This document shows, piece by piece, positions 1 to 8,716 of a stretch of 64,000 bases of DNA; position 1 is the stretch's first letter, and each line of letters starts with the position of its first letter. Position numbers and translations under genes: made by a program. The notes beneath the pieces are model-generated. The model made no database searches. It worked only from the letters and a program-made list of their open reading frames with translations, and was not told the DNA's origin. Location: assembly GCA_900544405.1 (NCBI GenBank), contig UQVA01000003.1, forward strand, positions 71,262 through 135,261, written 5' to 3'. This stretch comes from an uncultured Eubacteriales bacterium. GTDB taxonomy: Bacteria; Bacillota; Clostridia; Oscillospirales; Oscillospiraceae.

Positions 1-348
1 CGGGGTGGTGGGTTCCGTAGGCGGTTCGGTAGGAGGTTCGGTTGTCGGCTCCGTTGTGGCTTCCGTAGTCGGTTCCGTCACCGGCTCCGTGGGGGCCGTA
101 GTTGGCACCGTGGTCGGCTCGGTGGTCGGTTCTGTCGTCGGGGCCGTGGCCTGGTCCTGCGCCTGCCGCAGCTGCTCCCGGAGTCCGCCTTCGTCGGTCA
201 GCAGCAGAATGGGAATCGCCGGGGCGAATTGGTCCTGCGCCAGCCCATAGGGCCGCAGAACGACGTATTTATAATAGCACCCCGCCCCGCTCAAGGCCAG
301 TCCCGACAGAACCAGTGCCAAGGCGAATATAATCAGTCGTTTTTTCAT
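1..348 (-). CDS. Membrane-anchored protein with Thr/Pro/Glu-rich linker, 3' end outside window
   Basis: An open reading frame starts with ATG at 348 and runs off the left edge, so only about 116 N-terminal residues are visible. It begins MKKRLIIFALALVLSG, a signal peptide or membrane anchor, continues with about 40 residues of globular sequence and then enters a low-complexity stretch of repeated T-E-P, T-V-P and P-T-E units. A good ribosome site (AAAGGGAG) lies about 8 nt upstream. It begins 15 nt after the MBOAT acyltransferase stop and is on the same strand, so the two probably form an operon. Inference: MBOAT genes are often followed by a secreted SGNH/AlgX-like acetylation partner, and the linker would carry such a domain; that domain is not visible, so the function is not assigned. 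Confidence 0.7.
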   Translation of the reverse strand, partial: MKKRLIIFALALVLSGLALSGAGCYYKYVVLRPYGLAQDQFAPAIPILLLTDEGGLREQLRQAQDQATAPTTEPTTEPTTVPTTAPTEPVTEPTTEATTEPTTEPPTEPPTEPTTP

Positions 349-363
349 GGAAACGCACTCCCT

Positions 364-1692
364 TTAGAATTGGAAATACAGGAAGGGACTTCCCGCACTG
401 GTGGCCATGACGTACACACACACCCAGAACAGCAGGAACAGAAGAACGTCGGCAATCCAGTATTTCTGGATTTTTCGCACCAGCCGGGGCAGCCAGGGCA
501 TGGCCAGCAGCACCCCGATGATCAGATAGGGCAAATACGCCCTGCCCACCATCCGGTAGTCCAGTGGGTTCACGGCACGGCCCATGCCAAACAGCTTGCC
601 CAGGAAAACCGTCATTTTGGCCCGGTCCCCGATGGCAAAGGGCACCCAGCTAATTAAAATCGCAAAAATCGTGTAAAGATGCCCCAAAAGCGGCACTTTC
701 CGGCAGACTTTTCCCCAGAACAGCTTTTCCAGCAAAATAAGCGCCAGCAAAAAGCCCGCCCACAGCAGGTAATTTCCACCGTTTCCGTGCCAGAAGCCCG
801 TCAGGGCCCACACGATGGCCAGATTCACCGCCGTGCGCTTCCAGCCCTTCCGACTGCCGCCCAAGGGAATGTACACATATTCCCGGAACCACCTGCCCAA
901 GGTGGCGTGCCACCGGCGGTAAAATTCCGAAACCGTAACGGAGGCGTAGGGGTCCAGGAAATTCCGGGGCAGATGATACCCCACCAGCCGTCCCAGGCCC
1001 ATGGCCATGAGACTGTAACTGTAAAAGTCAAAATAGAGCCGCAGGGCGTAGGCCAGCAGCGCCAGCCAGGCCAGGGACGTGGAGATACCCCCATAGCCAG
1101 CAACCGCCGTCTCGGCCCACAGGCCCCCCAAGCGGTCTGCCAGCAATACTTTCATGGCAAGGCCCAGAATCAGCTCCTGGAGGCCATGGTGAATGGCGTA
1201 GGGGCAAAGGCAGGGGCTTTGGGACTCCAGCTGCAATTTTCTTGGCTCTGCCAGCGGCCCGGAAAGCAGCTTTGGGAATTGGAGAATTTGCGCAGCAAAC
1301 CGGAAGGGGCTTCGCTCCTCCGGGCATTTTTTCCGGTACACATCAATGAGATAGGCCGCCAGCTGAAAGCAGTAAAAGCTCATGCCGGGGGGCAGCATTT
1401 TCCCGCCCTGATGGCACTTGAAGAACACCAGCAGCCCCACGGGCAGTAACGCGCTCACCACCAGCAGCACGCCGGAGCGCCATTTTTTCAGCAGCAGGCC
1501 CAGCAGGAACGTCAGGGCCGTCACTTCGAGAAGCACAGCCACGGGCCAGATCTGCCGCCCGCAGGCCAAGTAATAATACAGGCAGCTGGCCGCCGCCAGC
1601 ACGGCGCTGCGGCCCCGCCGGGGGGTGAGATAGTAGACCGCCAGGAACGCCGGTAGGAAATAAAAAAGGAAGGGGATGGAATTGAATTGCAT
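364..1692 (-). CDS. MBOAT family O-acyltransferase (AlgI/DltB-like)
   Basis: Integral membrane O-acyltransferase predicted to move an acyl (usually acetyl) group across the membrane for attachment to an extracellular polysaccharide or cell-wall polymer. About 442 residues with many hydrophobic segments. The MBOAT signature is clear: the FDFYSYSLMAMGLGRLVGY region near residues 220-240, SEFYRRWHATLGRWFREYVY with a conserved His near 262, and TGFWHG with the presumed catalytic His near 302. Two starts are possible: GTG at 1698 or ATG two codons on at 1692. I prefer the ATG because it gives the family-typical MQFNSIPFLFYFLP start and better spacing to a GGGCGG site. The following gene encodes a secreted partner-like protein. 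The acylated substrate cannot be told from sequence. Confidence 0.9.
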   Translation of the reverse strand: MQFNSIPFLFYFLPAFLAVYYLTPRRGRSAVLAAASCLYYYLACGRQIWPVAVLLEVTALTFLLGLLLKKWRSGVLLVVSALLPVGLLVFFKCHQGGKMLPPGMSFYCFQLAAYLIDVYRKKCPEERSPFRFAAQILQFPKLLSGPLAEPRKLQLESQSPCLCPYAIHHGLQELILGLAMKVLLADRLGGLWAETAVAGYGGISTSLAWLALLAYALRLYFDFYSYSLMAMGLGRLVGYHLPRNFLDPYASVTVSEFYRRWHATLGRWFREYVYIPLGGSRKGWKRTAVNLAIVWALTGFWHGNGGNYLLWAGFLLALILLEKLFWGKVCRKVPLLGHLYTIFAILISWVPFAIGDRAKMTVFLGKLFGMGRAVNPLDYRMVGRAYLPYLIIGVLLAMPWLPRLVRKIQKYWIADVLLFLLFWVCVYVMATSAGSPFLYFQF

Positions 1693-1706
1693 AAGCACCG
1701 CCCGTC

Positions 1707-1735
1707 TGTATTTTCAGGGAAGAATATGCTATAAT
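1707..1735 (+). promoter_or_regulatory. Extended -10 promoter for the NagZ-like lipoprotein
   Basis: TGCTATAAT at 1727-1735 is a perfect extended -10; a weak -35 (TGTATT, 1707-1712) sits 17 nt upstream. It lies in the short divergent gap between the MBOAT gene and the GH3 gene and points to the latter. Confidence 0.7.
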
Positions 1736-1754
1736 ACTTCCCGAGGTGAATCCA

Positions 1755-2927
1755 ATGAAAAAATTTTTCTGCGTCATTCTCTGTCTGCTGCTCTGCGGCT
1801 GCTCCGTGCAGCCCATGCCAAAAGCGTCCTCCCGGGCGACACTGCCACCGGAGCCGTCCGCCCAGGTCACGACCCAGTCTCCCACGCAAGTCCCTACTCA
1901 GGCACCTACGCTACCTCCGGACCCCGTAGACCTTCTGCTCTCCGGCCTGACCACAGAAGAAAAGGTCGGCCAGTTGTTCCTGGCCCGATGCCGGAAGGAA
2001 ACGGCAGCGGAGGATACTGCCCAATATCATCTGGGCGGGCTCGTCCTCTTTGACCGGGACACGGAAGACGAAACACCCGAATCCCTGCGGCAGACGTTGG
2101 AACGCTACCAGGAAGCCGCCACCATTCCGCTGCTGATCGCCGTTGATGAGGAAGGCGGCAGTGTCGTCCGCATCAGCGACAAGCCCGCTTTCCGGGATGC
2201 GCCGTTTTCCTCCCCACGCTCCCTTTACGAAGGAGGCGGCATGGAAGCCTTGCGCACTGCCGAGGTAGAAAAAGATGCATTGCTGTCCGATTTGGGCATT
2301 AACGTTAACCTGGCCCCGGTCTGCGACATTACCACCGACCCGGCAGCATTTCTTTATGACCGTTCTCTGGGGCAAAGCCCAGAGCTTACCTGTCAATGGG
2401 TACAAATTGCCGTAGAGGAAGGACAGACTTACGGCATCGGCTGTGTATTGAAACATTTCCCCGGCTATGGGAACAATGCTGACACCCACGTGGGGATTGC
2501 CATAGAAAATCGTTCCCTGGAGGAACTGGAAGCCCAGGATCTCCTGCCCTTTGCCGCCGGAATGGAGGCCGGCTGCGGAGCCGTCATGATGTCCCACATT
2601 CAGGTCACTGCACTGGATGCGGAATACCCTGCATCCCTGTCCCCGGCGGTCCACCGCTATGTCCGGGAAACCATGGGCTATAACGGTGTTCTGGTCACAG
2701 ATGATCTGGTTATGGATGCAATTTCTGTTCCCTACGGCGTCGGGGAAGCGGCCGTTCTGGCTGTTCTGGCAGGAAACGATCTGCTGATCTCCAGCGATTT
2801 CCCGGAGCAGTACGCAGCGGTACTGGAAGCCATTCGGGAAGGCCGCATTTCCGAAGAACAGATCGACAACGCCGTCCGGCGGATTCTGCTCTGGAAGCAG
2901 TCTCTGGGGCTGTTGTCCGGCATCTAA
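1755..2927 (+). CDS. Glycoside hydrolase family 3 lipoprotein, NagZ-like beta-N-acetylhexosaminidase
   Basis: Predicted exo-beta-N-acetylglucosaminidase acting at the cell surface on peptidoglycan fragments or other GlcNAc glycans. 390 residues. A lipobox (LLLCGC, Cys16) is followed by a Thr/Pro/Gln linker to about residue 55 and then a single GH3 N-terminal TIM-barrel. Family motifs are present: IAVDEEGGSVVRI (128-140), KHFPGYGNNADTH with the Asp243-x-His245 dyad typical of NagZ, and VTDDLVM with the Asp316-Asp317 pair that contains the nucleophile. There is no C-terminal GH3 sandwich domain, as expected for NagZ types. The ATG at 1755 is chosen over an in-frame GTG at 1746 because AGGTGA is correctly spaced and the lipoprotein signal then starts MKKFF. 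Transcribed alone from its own promoter. Confidence 0.88.
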   Translation: MKKFFCVILCLLLCGCSVQPMPKASSRATLPPEPSAQVTTQSPTQVPTQAPTLPPDPVDLLLSGLTTEEKVGQLFLARCRKETAAEDTAQYHLGGLVLFDRDTEDETPESLRQTLERYQEAATIPLLIAVDEEGGSVVRISDKPAFRDAPFSSPRSLYEGGGMEALRTAEVEKDALLSDLGINVNLAPVCDITTDPAAFLYDRSLGQSPELTCQWVQIAVEEGQTYGIGCVLKHFPGYGNNADTHVGIAIENRSLEELEAQDLLPFAAGMEAGCGAVMMSHIQVTALDAEYPASLSPAVHRYVRETMGYNGVLVTDDLVMDAISVPYGVGEAAVLAVLAGNDLLISSDFPEQYAAVLEAIREGRISEEQIDNAVRRILLWKQSLGLLSGI

Positions 2928-2939
2928 CCGTCTCCGGCT

Positions 2940-3730
2940 AGATTTACATAATCATACCATTTCCCCCGCCCCATTGCAACCCCCAATCCACGTTTTTTCA
3001 CCTTTTTCGGTATGCCTTCCGCCGTGGCATCGTAGGGCCGGTAAAATCCCCCGGCGTGGCACGGTAGGGGCGTGGGCATGCCCCGCCCGCCTTGTAGCGA
3101 TACTTGAGCGGTAAAAATCGACGCAGAACACCTCGACCTTCTGAGAAAACGCCTTCCCCTGGAGGGTGGTACTCCGCGCTGCGAATCCAAAATCTATATG
3201 ACTGCCGGTGGCAGTCATACCTCTACTATGGTGGTCCGGCAACGCCGGACCGGATGAGGCCGAAGGTAACAGCGCCGTACCAACCTATGGCGATAATCGG
3301 TAGCTTCGACCTCATCAGTCGCAACTGACGTTGCGCCAGCTTCCCCTCCAGGGGAAGGCTTAACTCAGAAGTACGGGGCCGGTTGCTCAGAGTCAATGGC
3401 TCCCCTGTGTAGGGGGAGCTGTCACACCGCCAGGTATGACTGAGGGGGTGTAAGCTATCGATTTGCTGAATGCTATCGTTCGATAGTCCCCTCCAAGAAC
3501 CGACCGTACACCCCCTCCGAGCCACGCAAGCGTGGCCCACCTCCCCCTACACAGGGGAGGCTTACGCTTTACCGCTTCTGCGTATGGAATTCGTGCGGGC
3601 GGGGCATGCCGCCGCCCCTACAAAGCCTTGCCGGTAGGCATCCCAAACTTGGTAGATTACACCCCCTCAGTCTGCCCGCAGGGCAGACAGCTCCCCCTAC
3701 ACAGGGGAGCCTTACGCCACGCCGGAAGTT
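2940..3730. repeat. Intergenic repeat cluster A with variable hairpins
   Basis: No credible gene is present. Bases from about 3143 to 3400 are closely similar, in opposite orientation, to about 8398-8135, and related motifs recur near 59760-59975. Conserved flanks such as CCTTCCCCTGGAGGG, GACCTCATC and CCCCTACACAGGGGAG surround short palindromes that differ between copies: GTCCGGC-AAC-GCCGGAC at 3234-3250, GCAAC/GTTGC near 3320, CCACGC-AA-GCGTGG near 3524 and TCTGCCC-GCA-GGGCAGA near 3671. One hairpin (ATGACTGCC-GGT-GGCAGTCAT, near 3198) is identical in clusters A and B. The unit resembles dispersed non-coding elements of gut Clostridia; no transposase lies nearby. Confidence 0.75.
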
Positions 3731-3732
3731 GG

Positions 3733-4134
3733 CTATTCGGCCCTCCAATCTCCGGCGGAGCGGATGGTCTCCAGGGGTATTTTTTCTCCGTCTGCGAACT
3801 CTAACATCTGTCCGCACACGTCTATCCGGCGGATATGGCCGATTTTTTCTACATAGGCCCCGCCGCTTTTCCATACATCCGGCCGGAAATAGCAAATTTG
3901 GACCGGCGTTTCCGGGTGCCGCAGGGCCTCCTGCAACGTTTCGTCCAGGGCCTGCCGGGCCTCCTCCGTCAGCTCCACCGGCTGCTCCGTGAGCCGGGCC
4001 GTTTCCTCCACCGCCGCATCCAACCCCGTCAGCGCCGCAAAGGGCGCAAACTGGGCTGCCCGCTCCTGATTGGACATGGGCGGGTGCTTGGCGGAATACA
4101 CCCGGGTGTGGTGCAGGATCGAATCGTATTTCAC
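3733..4134 (-). CDS. YolD-like family protein
   Basis: 133 residues. The segment MSNQERAAQFAPFAALTG near residues 20-37 is the hallmark of the YolD-like family, small proteins found next to Y-family polymerases of the UvrX/YqjW type in Firmicutes. The start is GTG at 4134, and it overlaps the upstream polymerase stop in a GTGA arrangement, which implies translational coupling. An AAGGCG ribosome site lies inside the end of the polymerase gene. The biochemical role of the family is unknown; the context points to DNA damage tolerance. The remaining sequence is acidic and shows no catalytic motif I recognise. Confidence 0.8.
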   Translation of the reverse strand: MKYDSILHHTRVYSAKHPPMSNQERAAQFAPFAALTGLDAAVEETARLTEQPVELTEEARQALDETLQEALRHPETPVQICYFRPDVWKSGGAYVEKIGHIRRIDVCGQMLEFADGEKIPLETIRSAGDWRAE

Positions 4135-5624
4135 GCCTTATGCCCTCCGATCTGGCCGTTTCGCTCCCGGGCGGTGGCCCCTTCCAGATAATTGCTGCCC
4201 CGCAGGATGGCGTTGCGGCCGTAGCGCCGCTGGATGGCCAGCACCGCCTGCTGACGGCGGCGCTCCCGCTCCAATTCCGCTTCCTGCTGCCGGAGCTTTT
4301 CCTGCTGCTCCTCCGTGGTGGAAAACAGGTCCAGCTGCACCGGCTCCTCGGAGATCTGGCTTTCCGGCAGCACATGGCAGGCAGTGACGGTGATACGCCG
4401 GACCAGCAGATTTTTCCCGGTGATGCGGTCAAAAATTTTCAGCATGGCCTCCGTCATGATTTTGGCCGATGCGGTGTGCCGCCCCAGATTTTCCGACCCG
4501 TGGGCGGGCTTGGGGGTCTGGCGGCCATAGCGGTCCGTGACCACCGGCCCGGAATAGGATTTGCGAATCTCCGGGTCCGTGAGATTGTCGATGTCGTACC
4601 CTACGTCCAGCACCACCTGGTCCCCGGCCAGCCGCTTTTCCAGCAGGTCCAGGGCCAGCCGCTCGGTCATTTCCCAGACGATGAGCCGGGCCTTTTCGTT
4701 GGTATAGGGGCATTGCAGCACCTGGCCGGAGCTGAGGCTGTTGGTGCTGGGCCGATAGGCCTTGATGTCTGCAATGGTGCAGGGCTCCACCCCCCAGGCG
4801 TGGTCCAGCAGCAGCCCCGCATTGACCCCGAAGGTCCGGAAAAACCATTCCTCGTCAAATTCCGACCGGAGGGCAATGTCCCCCATGGTGTGCATCCCGG
4901 CGCTTTCCAGCTTCCGGGCGTAGCCGGGACCCAGCCGCCAGAAATCCGTCAGGGGCCGATGGTCCCAAAGCTGCATTTTGTAGCCCAGTTCGTCCAGTTC
5001 CGCAATGCGGACCCCGTTTTCGTCCGGAGGCAGATGCTTGGCTACGATGTCCATGGCAATCTTGCTAAGATAAAGATTGGTGCCGATGCCTGCCGTGGCG
5101 GTGATGCCGGTGCTTTTCAGCACGTCGGAAATCATCTTCCGGGCCAGCTCCCGGGCCGTCAGGCCGTAGGTCTTCAGGTAGCCGGTGGCATCGATGAACA
5201 CCTCGTCCACGGAATAGACGTGGATGTCCTCCGGGGCGATGTATTTGAGATAAATGTTGTAGATTTGGGTGCTGACCTCCATATAATGGGCCATTTGGGG
5301 CTTGGCAATCACGTAATCCAGTTCCAGGGACGGGTCCCGCTCCAGCTCCGCCGCCACGCAGCTTTTCCCACGGAACATCCCGCCGGGGGCTCGGCGCCGC
5401 CGCTGGACGTTCACGGCCTTCACTTTCTGGATCACCTCGAAAAGCCGGGCCCGGCCCGGTATCCCGTAGGCCTTCAGGGCCGGGGACACCGCCAGGCAAA
5501 TGGTCTTTTCCGTGCGGCTCTCGTCCGCCACCACCAGATTGGTGCCCAGGGGGTCCATTTCCCGCTCCACGCACTCTACGGAAGCGTAAAAGGACTTCAA
5601 ATCAATGGCAATATAGCTTTTCAT
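4131..5624 (-). CDS. Y-family translesion DNA polymerase (UmuC/ImpB-MucB-like)
   Basis: Error-prone polymerase for bypass of damaged template bases. 497 residues from the ATG at 5624, chosen because it follows a GGCGGGAG site and gives the family start MKSYIAIDLKSFYASVE. The first catalytic Asp is in AIDLKSFYASVE and the second acidic pair in YSVDEVFIDAT. The little-finger domain and a charged, Gln/Glu/Arg-rich tail (about residues 440-480) follow. Sequence style is that of the Gram-positive UvrX/YqjW group rather than DinB. The downstream YolD-like gene overlaps it by 4 nt. A TATAAT lies at 5650-5655 on the minus strand, with a GAAC-N4-TTTT sequence just upstream that is at best a poor SOS box; damage induction is therefore only inferred from family. 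Confidence 0.92.
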   Translation of the reverse strand: MKSYIAIDLKSFYASVECVEREMDPLGTNLVVADESRTEKTICLAVSPALKAYGIPGRARLFEVIQKVKAVNVQRRRRAPGGMFRGKSCVAAELERDPSLELDYVIAKPQMAHYMEVSTQIYNIYLKYIAPEDIHVYSVDEVFIDATGYLKTYGLTARELARKMISDVLKSTGITATAGIGTNLYLSKIAMDIVAKHLPPDENGVRIAELDELGYKMQLWDHRPLTDFWRLGPGYARKLESAGMHTMGDIALRSEFDEEWFFRTFGVNAGLLLDHAWGVEPCTIADIKAYRPSTNSLSSGQVLQCPYTNEKARLIVWEMTERLALDLLEKRLAGDQVVLDVGYDIDNLTDPEIRKSYSGPVVTDRYGRQTPKPAHGSENLGRHTASAKIMTEAMLKIFDRITGKNLLVRRITVTACHVLPESQISEEPVQLDLFSTTEEQQEKLRQQEAELERERRRQQAVLAIQRRYGRNAILRGSNYLEGATARERNGQIGGHKA

Positions 5625-5685
5625 CTGCGCTCCCGCCTTTCCTGGGTCTATTATATCAAAAGTTTGTTCAAAATGGAAGCAGAAA

Positions 5686-5714
5686 ATTCCGGGGCTGCAA
5701 TCAGCCCCGGAAAA
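5686..5714 (-). terminator. Terminator of the sigma-serpin operon
   Basis: Hairpin CCGGGGCTG / CAGCCCCGG (5689-5697 and 5702-5710) directly after the serpin stop, followed on the minus strand by AATTTTC. Confidence 0.7.
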
Positions 5715-5718
5715 ATTT

Positions 5719-7146
5719 TTACGCAATATCGCAGACGATGCCCGCAAAGAGCAGCAGACCGTCCTGGGACGTGACCATGGTCAGAAAGGGCCGGTCCAGC
5801 CGGAAATCCACTTCCTCCTCCGGTGGCCTGGCCGCACCGGCAGCATCCATCAGGGTATAGGCCGCCGCTGTGACCCCCTCCTCGTCGATGGCCAGCCGGG
5901 CGGCGTGGTCCGTCTGGGAAAGATACAGGTCATTGTCGGAAATCGGGGAGAAATCCGCCTGCCCCAGGTCGAAAACCTTGGAAATGCCCATGGTTTCCAG
6001 GGCGTCCGTCAATGTCTGCTGCTGGAAAATATCGAATTTCGGGATAGACACATGGACGATGAGCCGGGTCTGATTTTCCCATTGGCTGCTGTCTGACGCC
6101 AGGGTGAACACGTCCTCCCCGGCCAGCAGGTCCTCCGGCGTGACGCCTTCGTCCGGCAGGAAGAACCACATGGTTCCGCCGCTTTCCAGGAGCTTACCGT
6201 AGGCGGCGAAGCCATCGCCCCAGTAATACGTATCCGCTCCGTCGCTGCGGAGAAAGTCCGCACTCGTGTTCCCGGAAAGGCCATGGAAGGTGCCTTCCCG
6301 GGTATTGTTCTTGGAAAACTCCTCCGTCCATTTGGACTGAAAATAGACGGTAGAAGCCAGTGCCAACACCGTATCCGGGGAGAATCGTGCGGTTTTTGTG
6401 GCTTTTTTCAGAAGTCCTCCGGTCTGTTCGTCCAGCCAGTCCCGCAGAGCTTTATCCAGCTCCTTGGATCCCATTTCGCCCCGGTACACGGATGCGTAAT
6501 CATTTTCCGCCAGCCGGTCCACGGTCTCCTGACGGAAAGACGACCCCTCGTTGAGCCACAGGGAATTGGCCAGCACGCTGTTCACGGCTCCGTCCTGCCG
6601 GTACACGGACCGCCACACAGCCTTCGCCTGAGTCCGCAGGTCCTCCAGGTCGTCGCTGCCCAGGACGGCCAGGATCTCCTGCCGGGTGTCCCCGTCGGTG
6701 ATCTCCGCCAGCATGGCCAGAGCCATATACACGTTCAGTGGAGAGCAGACCCGGTTGCCCTGACCGGAAAGCAGTGCCCGTGCGGCCGTGGGGAAATAGG
6801 TTTCCAGCCCGTCGGCGAAGCCCTCCTCCGGCCGCAGGGCGTTGAGGTCCTCCCGCCAGCGGTCATAGACCGGTTGAAAAGCCTCGTCGTCAAATTCGCC
6901 GTTCCATTTGATATACTTTTGCTCATTGGGATAGGCCGTCATCTGGGGATATTCCGCAGCGGCCAGCACCTGCACGCCGCCCCGGCCCAGATCTACGCCC
7001 GGCCCGAAGAAAATGCCCAGCAGGATCACCGCCGTCAGAACTGCCGCCACCGCCGCCGTCCAGCGGGGGATTTTCCGCTTTTTCGCCTCTTTCACATACT
7101 TGTCCGGCAAATTCGTTACCGCATCGAACAGGTCTTCCTTTTTCAT
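5719..7146 (-). CDS. Membrane-anchored serpin in anti-sigma position
   Basis: Serpin-family protein of 475 residues. The N-terminus (MKKEDLFDAVTNLPDKYVKEA) is a short charged cytoplasmic segment, followed by one membrane helix at about residues 30-47 and an extracytoplasmic serpin domain from about 75 to the end. The reactive-loop hinge EEGVTAAAY near 422-430 is of inhibitory type, and the C-terminal shutter sequence DRPFLTMV is typical. Counting from the hinge places P1 near Ala438, suggesting elastase- or subtilisin-like targets (inference). The ATG at 7146 overlaps the stop of the upstream ECF sigma gene (ATGA), so the two are coupled. Gene order, coupling and topology are those of a sigma/anti-sigma pair with a serpin as outside domain. 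Whether the tail binds sigma is not shown. Confidence 0.88.
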   Translation of the reverse strand: MKKEDLFDAVTNLPDKYVKEAKKRKIPRWTAAVAAVLTAVILLGIFFGPGVDLGRGGVQVLAAAEYPQMTAYPNEQKYIKWNGEFDDEAFQPVYDRWREDLNALRPEEGFADGLETYFPTAARALLSGQGNRVCSPLNVYMALAMLAEITDGDTRQEILAVLGSDDLEDLRTQAKAVWRSVYRQDGAVNSVLANSLWLNEGSSFRQETVDRLAENDYASVYRGEMGSKELDKALRDWLDEQTGGLLKKATKTARFSPDTVLALASTVYFQSKWTEEFSKNNTREGTFHGLSGNTSADFLRSDGADTYYWGDGFAAYGKLLESGGTMWFFLPDEGVTPEDLLAGEDVFTLASDSSQWENQTRLIVHVSIPKFDIFQQQTLTDALETMGISKVFDLGQADFSPISDNDLYLSQTDHAARLAIDEEGVTAAAYTLMDAAGAARPPEEEVDFRLDRPFLTMVTSQDGLLLFAGIVCDIA

Positions 7147-7703
7147 GGGACGTCCACTCCTTTTGCTTCCAGATAGATTTTCAGTTTCCTCCGCAGGCTC
7201 AGCATTTTCTGGGCCATCTGCGCCCCGGACCGGAGGGATTCCACCGCCAGTGTGTTCACGCTGTCCCCATACCAGTACCGCCGGACGAACAGCACCCGGT
7301 CCTCCCTGGGCAGGGTGCCCAGCCAGTCCCGGATATAGGCCGTCAGCAGCCGCCCATCGACCTCGTCCTCCAAGCGGGTGCGGTCCGGGATGCACTCCTC
7401 CAATTCCGAGAGCAGTACCTCCATGGGGCCATAGCGCTTCTGGGCGTGATTCTCCCGATAGCGGCTCACCGCCAGATTCCGCACGATGCGCCCCAGGTAG
7501 GCCCCCAGACAGTCGGGCCGCTCCGGGGGGATGCGGTTCCAGACGGCCAGCCAAGTGTCGTTGACGCATTCCTCCACGTCCTCCCGGCAGCCCAGAATGT
7601 TCCAGGCGATATGCCGGCACAGATTTCCGAATTTCCGGTCCGTCTCCCGGATGGCCTGCTCCTCCCGGGCAAAGTACAGGCCCAGAATGGCTTTCTCCTC
7701 CAA
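7143..7703 (-). CDS. ECF-type RNA polymerase sigma factor
   Basis: Alternative sigma-70 factor of about 186 residues. Region 2 is seen in RKFGNLCRHIAWNILGCRED and CVNDTWLAVWNRIPPERP, and region 4 in LGTLPREDRVLFVRRYWYG followed by a helix-turn-helix ending in QMAQKMLSLRRKLKIYLE. I place the start at TTG 7703 because a perfect AAGGAGG lies 8 nt upstream; no ATG has a comparable site. The stop overlaps the serpin start by 4 nt. Such factors normally respond to an envelope signal through a membrane partner, which here would be the serpin protein. No promoter could be identified with confidence upstream. Confidence 0.88.
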   Translation of the reverse strand: MEEKAILGLYFAREEQAIRETDRKFGNLCRHIAWNILGCREDVEECVNDTWLAVWNRIPPERPDCLGAYLGRIVRNLAVSRYRENHAQKRYGPMEVLLSELEECIPDRTRLEDEVDGRLLTAYIRDWLGTLPREDRVLFVRRYWYGDSVNTLAVESLRSGAQMAQKMLSLRRKLKIYLEAKGVDVP

Positions 7704-7765
7704 GTCCCCCGCCTCCTTTTCTCTCTTTCTACCATATCTGTCGCAAAAGGTCAACGGATATTGGA

Positions 7766-7794
7766 CCCCCGGCGGAAAAATTTTCCGCCGGGGG
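7766..7794. terminator. Strong GC palindrome, possible bidirectional terminator
   Basis: A near-perfect inverted repeat, CCCCCGGCGGAAAA with its complement, spans 7766-7794. It stands between the 3' side of cas2 and the 5' side of the sigma gene. Similar palindromes occur at 59617-59649 and 63571-63593. Confidence 0.45.
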
Positions 7795-7849
7795 TGGGAA
7801 TTTCGGTTTGAGCGGGGCTTCCAATGCCGCCTTGCCTCCCTCTTTGAGG

Positions 7850-8400
7850 GCGGTGGCAGCCCGTTGGGGCAGGCGGAGGGGGTGTCCTACCCCTAGAAGT
7901 AGGGGGTAGAGGTTTCTGAGAAAAGCCTTCTCCCTGGGGAGAAGGTGGCCGGAATCTATTGATTCCGGGCGGATGTGGGGCCTATCGTCTTTTTGAGCGG
8001 TCCATAAATCGCACCGGCTCCCCTCCACATCCGTCATGGCTTGCGCCATGCCACCCTCTCCAGCAGGAGAGGGCTTGACTCAGAAGTACCAACTCCCGGC
8101 GAGGCAATGCCTCCCCTGTGTAGGGGAAGCCTTCACTCTGAACAACCGGCCCCGTACTTCTGAGTTAAGGCTTCTCTTGGAGGAGAAGCTGGCAGCCCGC
8201 AAGGGCTGACTGATGAGGCCGAAGCCACCGATTATCACCATAAGTTGGTACAACACTGCTGCCTTCGACCTCATCCGTCACGCCGAAAGGCGTGACACCG
8301 TAGCAGAGGTATGACTGCCACCGGCAGTCATATAGATTTCGGATTCGCTGCGCGGAGCACCACCCTCCAGGGGAAGGCTTTTTACGCCTCGCCGGAAGTG
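7850..8400. repeat. Intergenic repeat cluster B with variable hairpins
   Basis: No credible gene. From about 8135 to 8398 it is an inverted, closely similar copy of 3143-3400. The flanks are conserved but hairpin stems differ: GTCACGCC-GAAA-GGCGTGAC at 8277-8296 stands where cluster A has GTCCGGC-AAC-GCCGGAC; AGCCC-GCAA-GGGCT near 8193 replaces GCAAC/GTTGC. Further hairpins are CCGGAATC-TATT-GATTCCGG near 7951 and CATGGC-TTGC-GCCATG near 8035. Confidence 0.75.
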
Positions 8401-8421
8401 CGGTCATCAATGGACGACTTT

Positions 8422-8712
8422 TCACAAAATCAGCGTCCCCGTGGGGTCATACCCGGCTTTTACGCCGAAATGCTCGATTTTGTCCCGGGTCTCTTTGCCC
8501 AGCTGGTAGAACCGCAGGCTGTCCCGCTGGGGGTCCATGAGTTTGCACAGCTTCGCCTGCAAGGTCTTATACTGGGCCGGGTCCAGCACGCACTCGAACA
8601 CGGAATTCTGCACCCGCTGGCCGTAATTCACGCACTGCTTTGCGATCTGCCGCAGCCGTCTCCGTCCGGCGGCATCCTCGGTATTCACGTCATAAGTAAT
8701 CAGTATCAGCAT
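8422..8712 (-). CDS. cas2: CRISPR-associated endonuclease Cas2
   Basis: 96 residues, starting MLILITYDVNTEDAAGRRRL, the ferredoxin-like beta strand of Cas2 with the conserved Asp in ITYDV. Cas2 forms the core of the Cas1-Cas2 integrase that inserts new spacers at the leader end of the array. The ATG at 8712 lies 4 nt downstream of the cas1 stop with a GGAAGTGA site inside cas1. It is the last gene of the cas4-cas1-cas2 group. Length and sequence fit type I-C Cas2. Confidence 0.95.
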   Translation of the reverse strand: MLILITYDVNTEDAAGRRRLRQIAKQCVNYGQRVQNSVFECVLDPAQYKTLQAKLCKLMDPQRDSLRFYQLGKETRDKIEHFGVKAGYDPTGTLIL

Positions 8713-8716
8713 CGCA

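Noticed and set aside
3104..4387. Several open frames in repeat cluster A and opposite the YolD/polymerase genes
   Set aside because: They cover palindromic repeats or are shadows of real genes in another frame.
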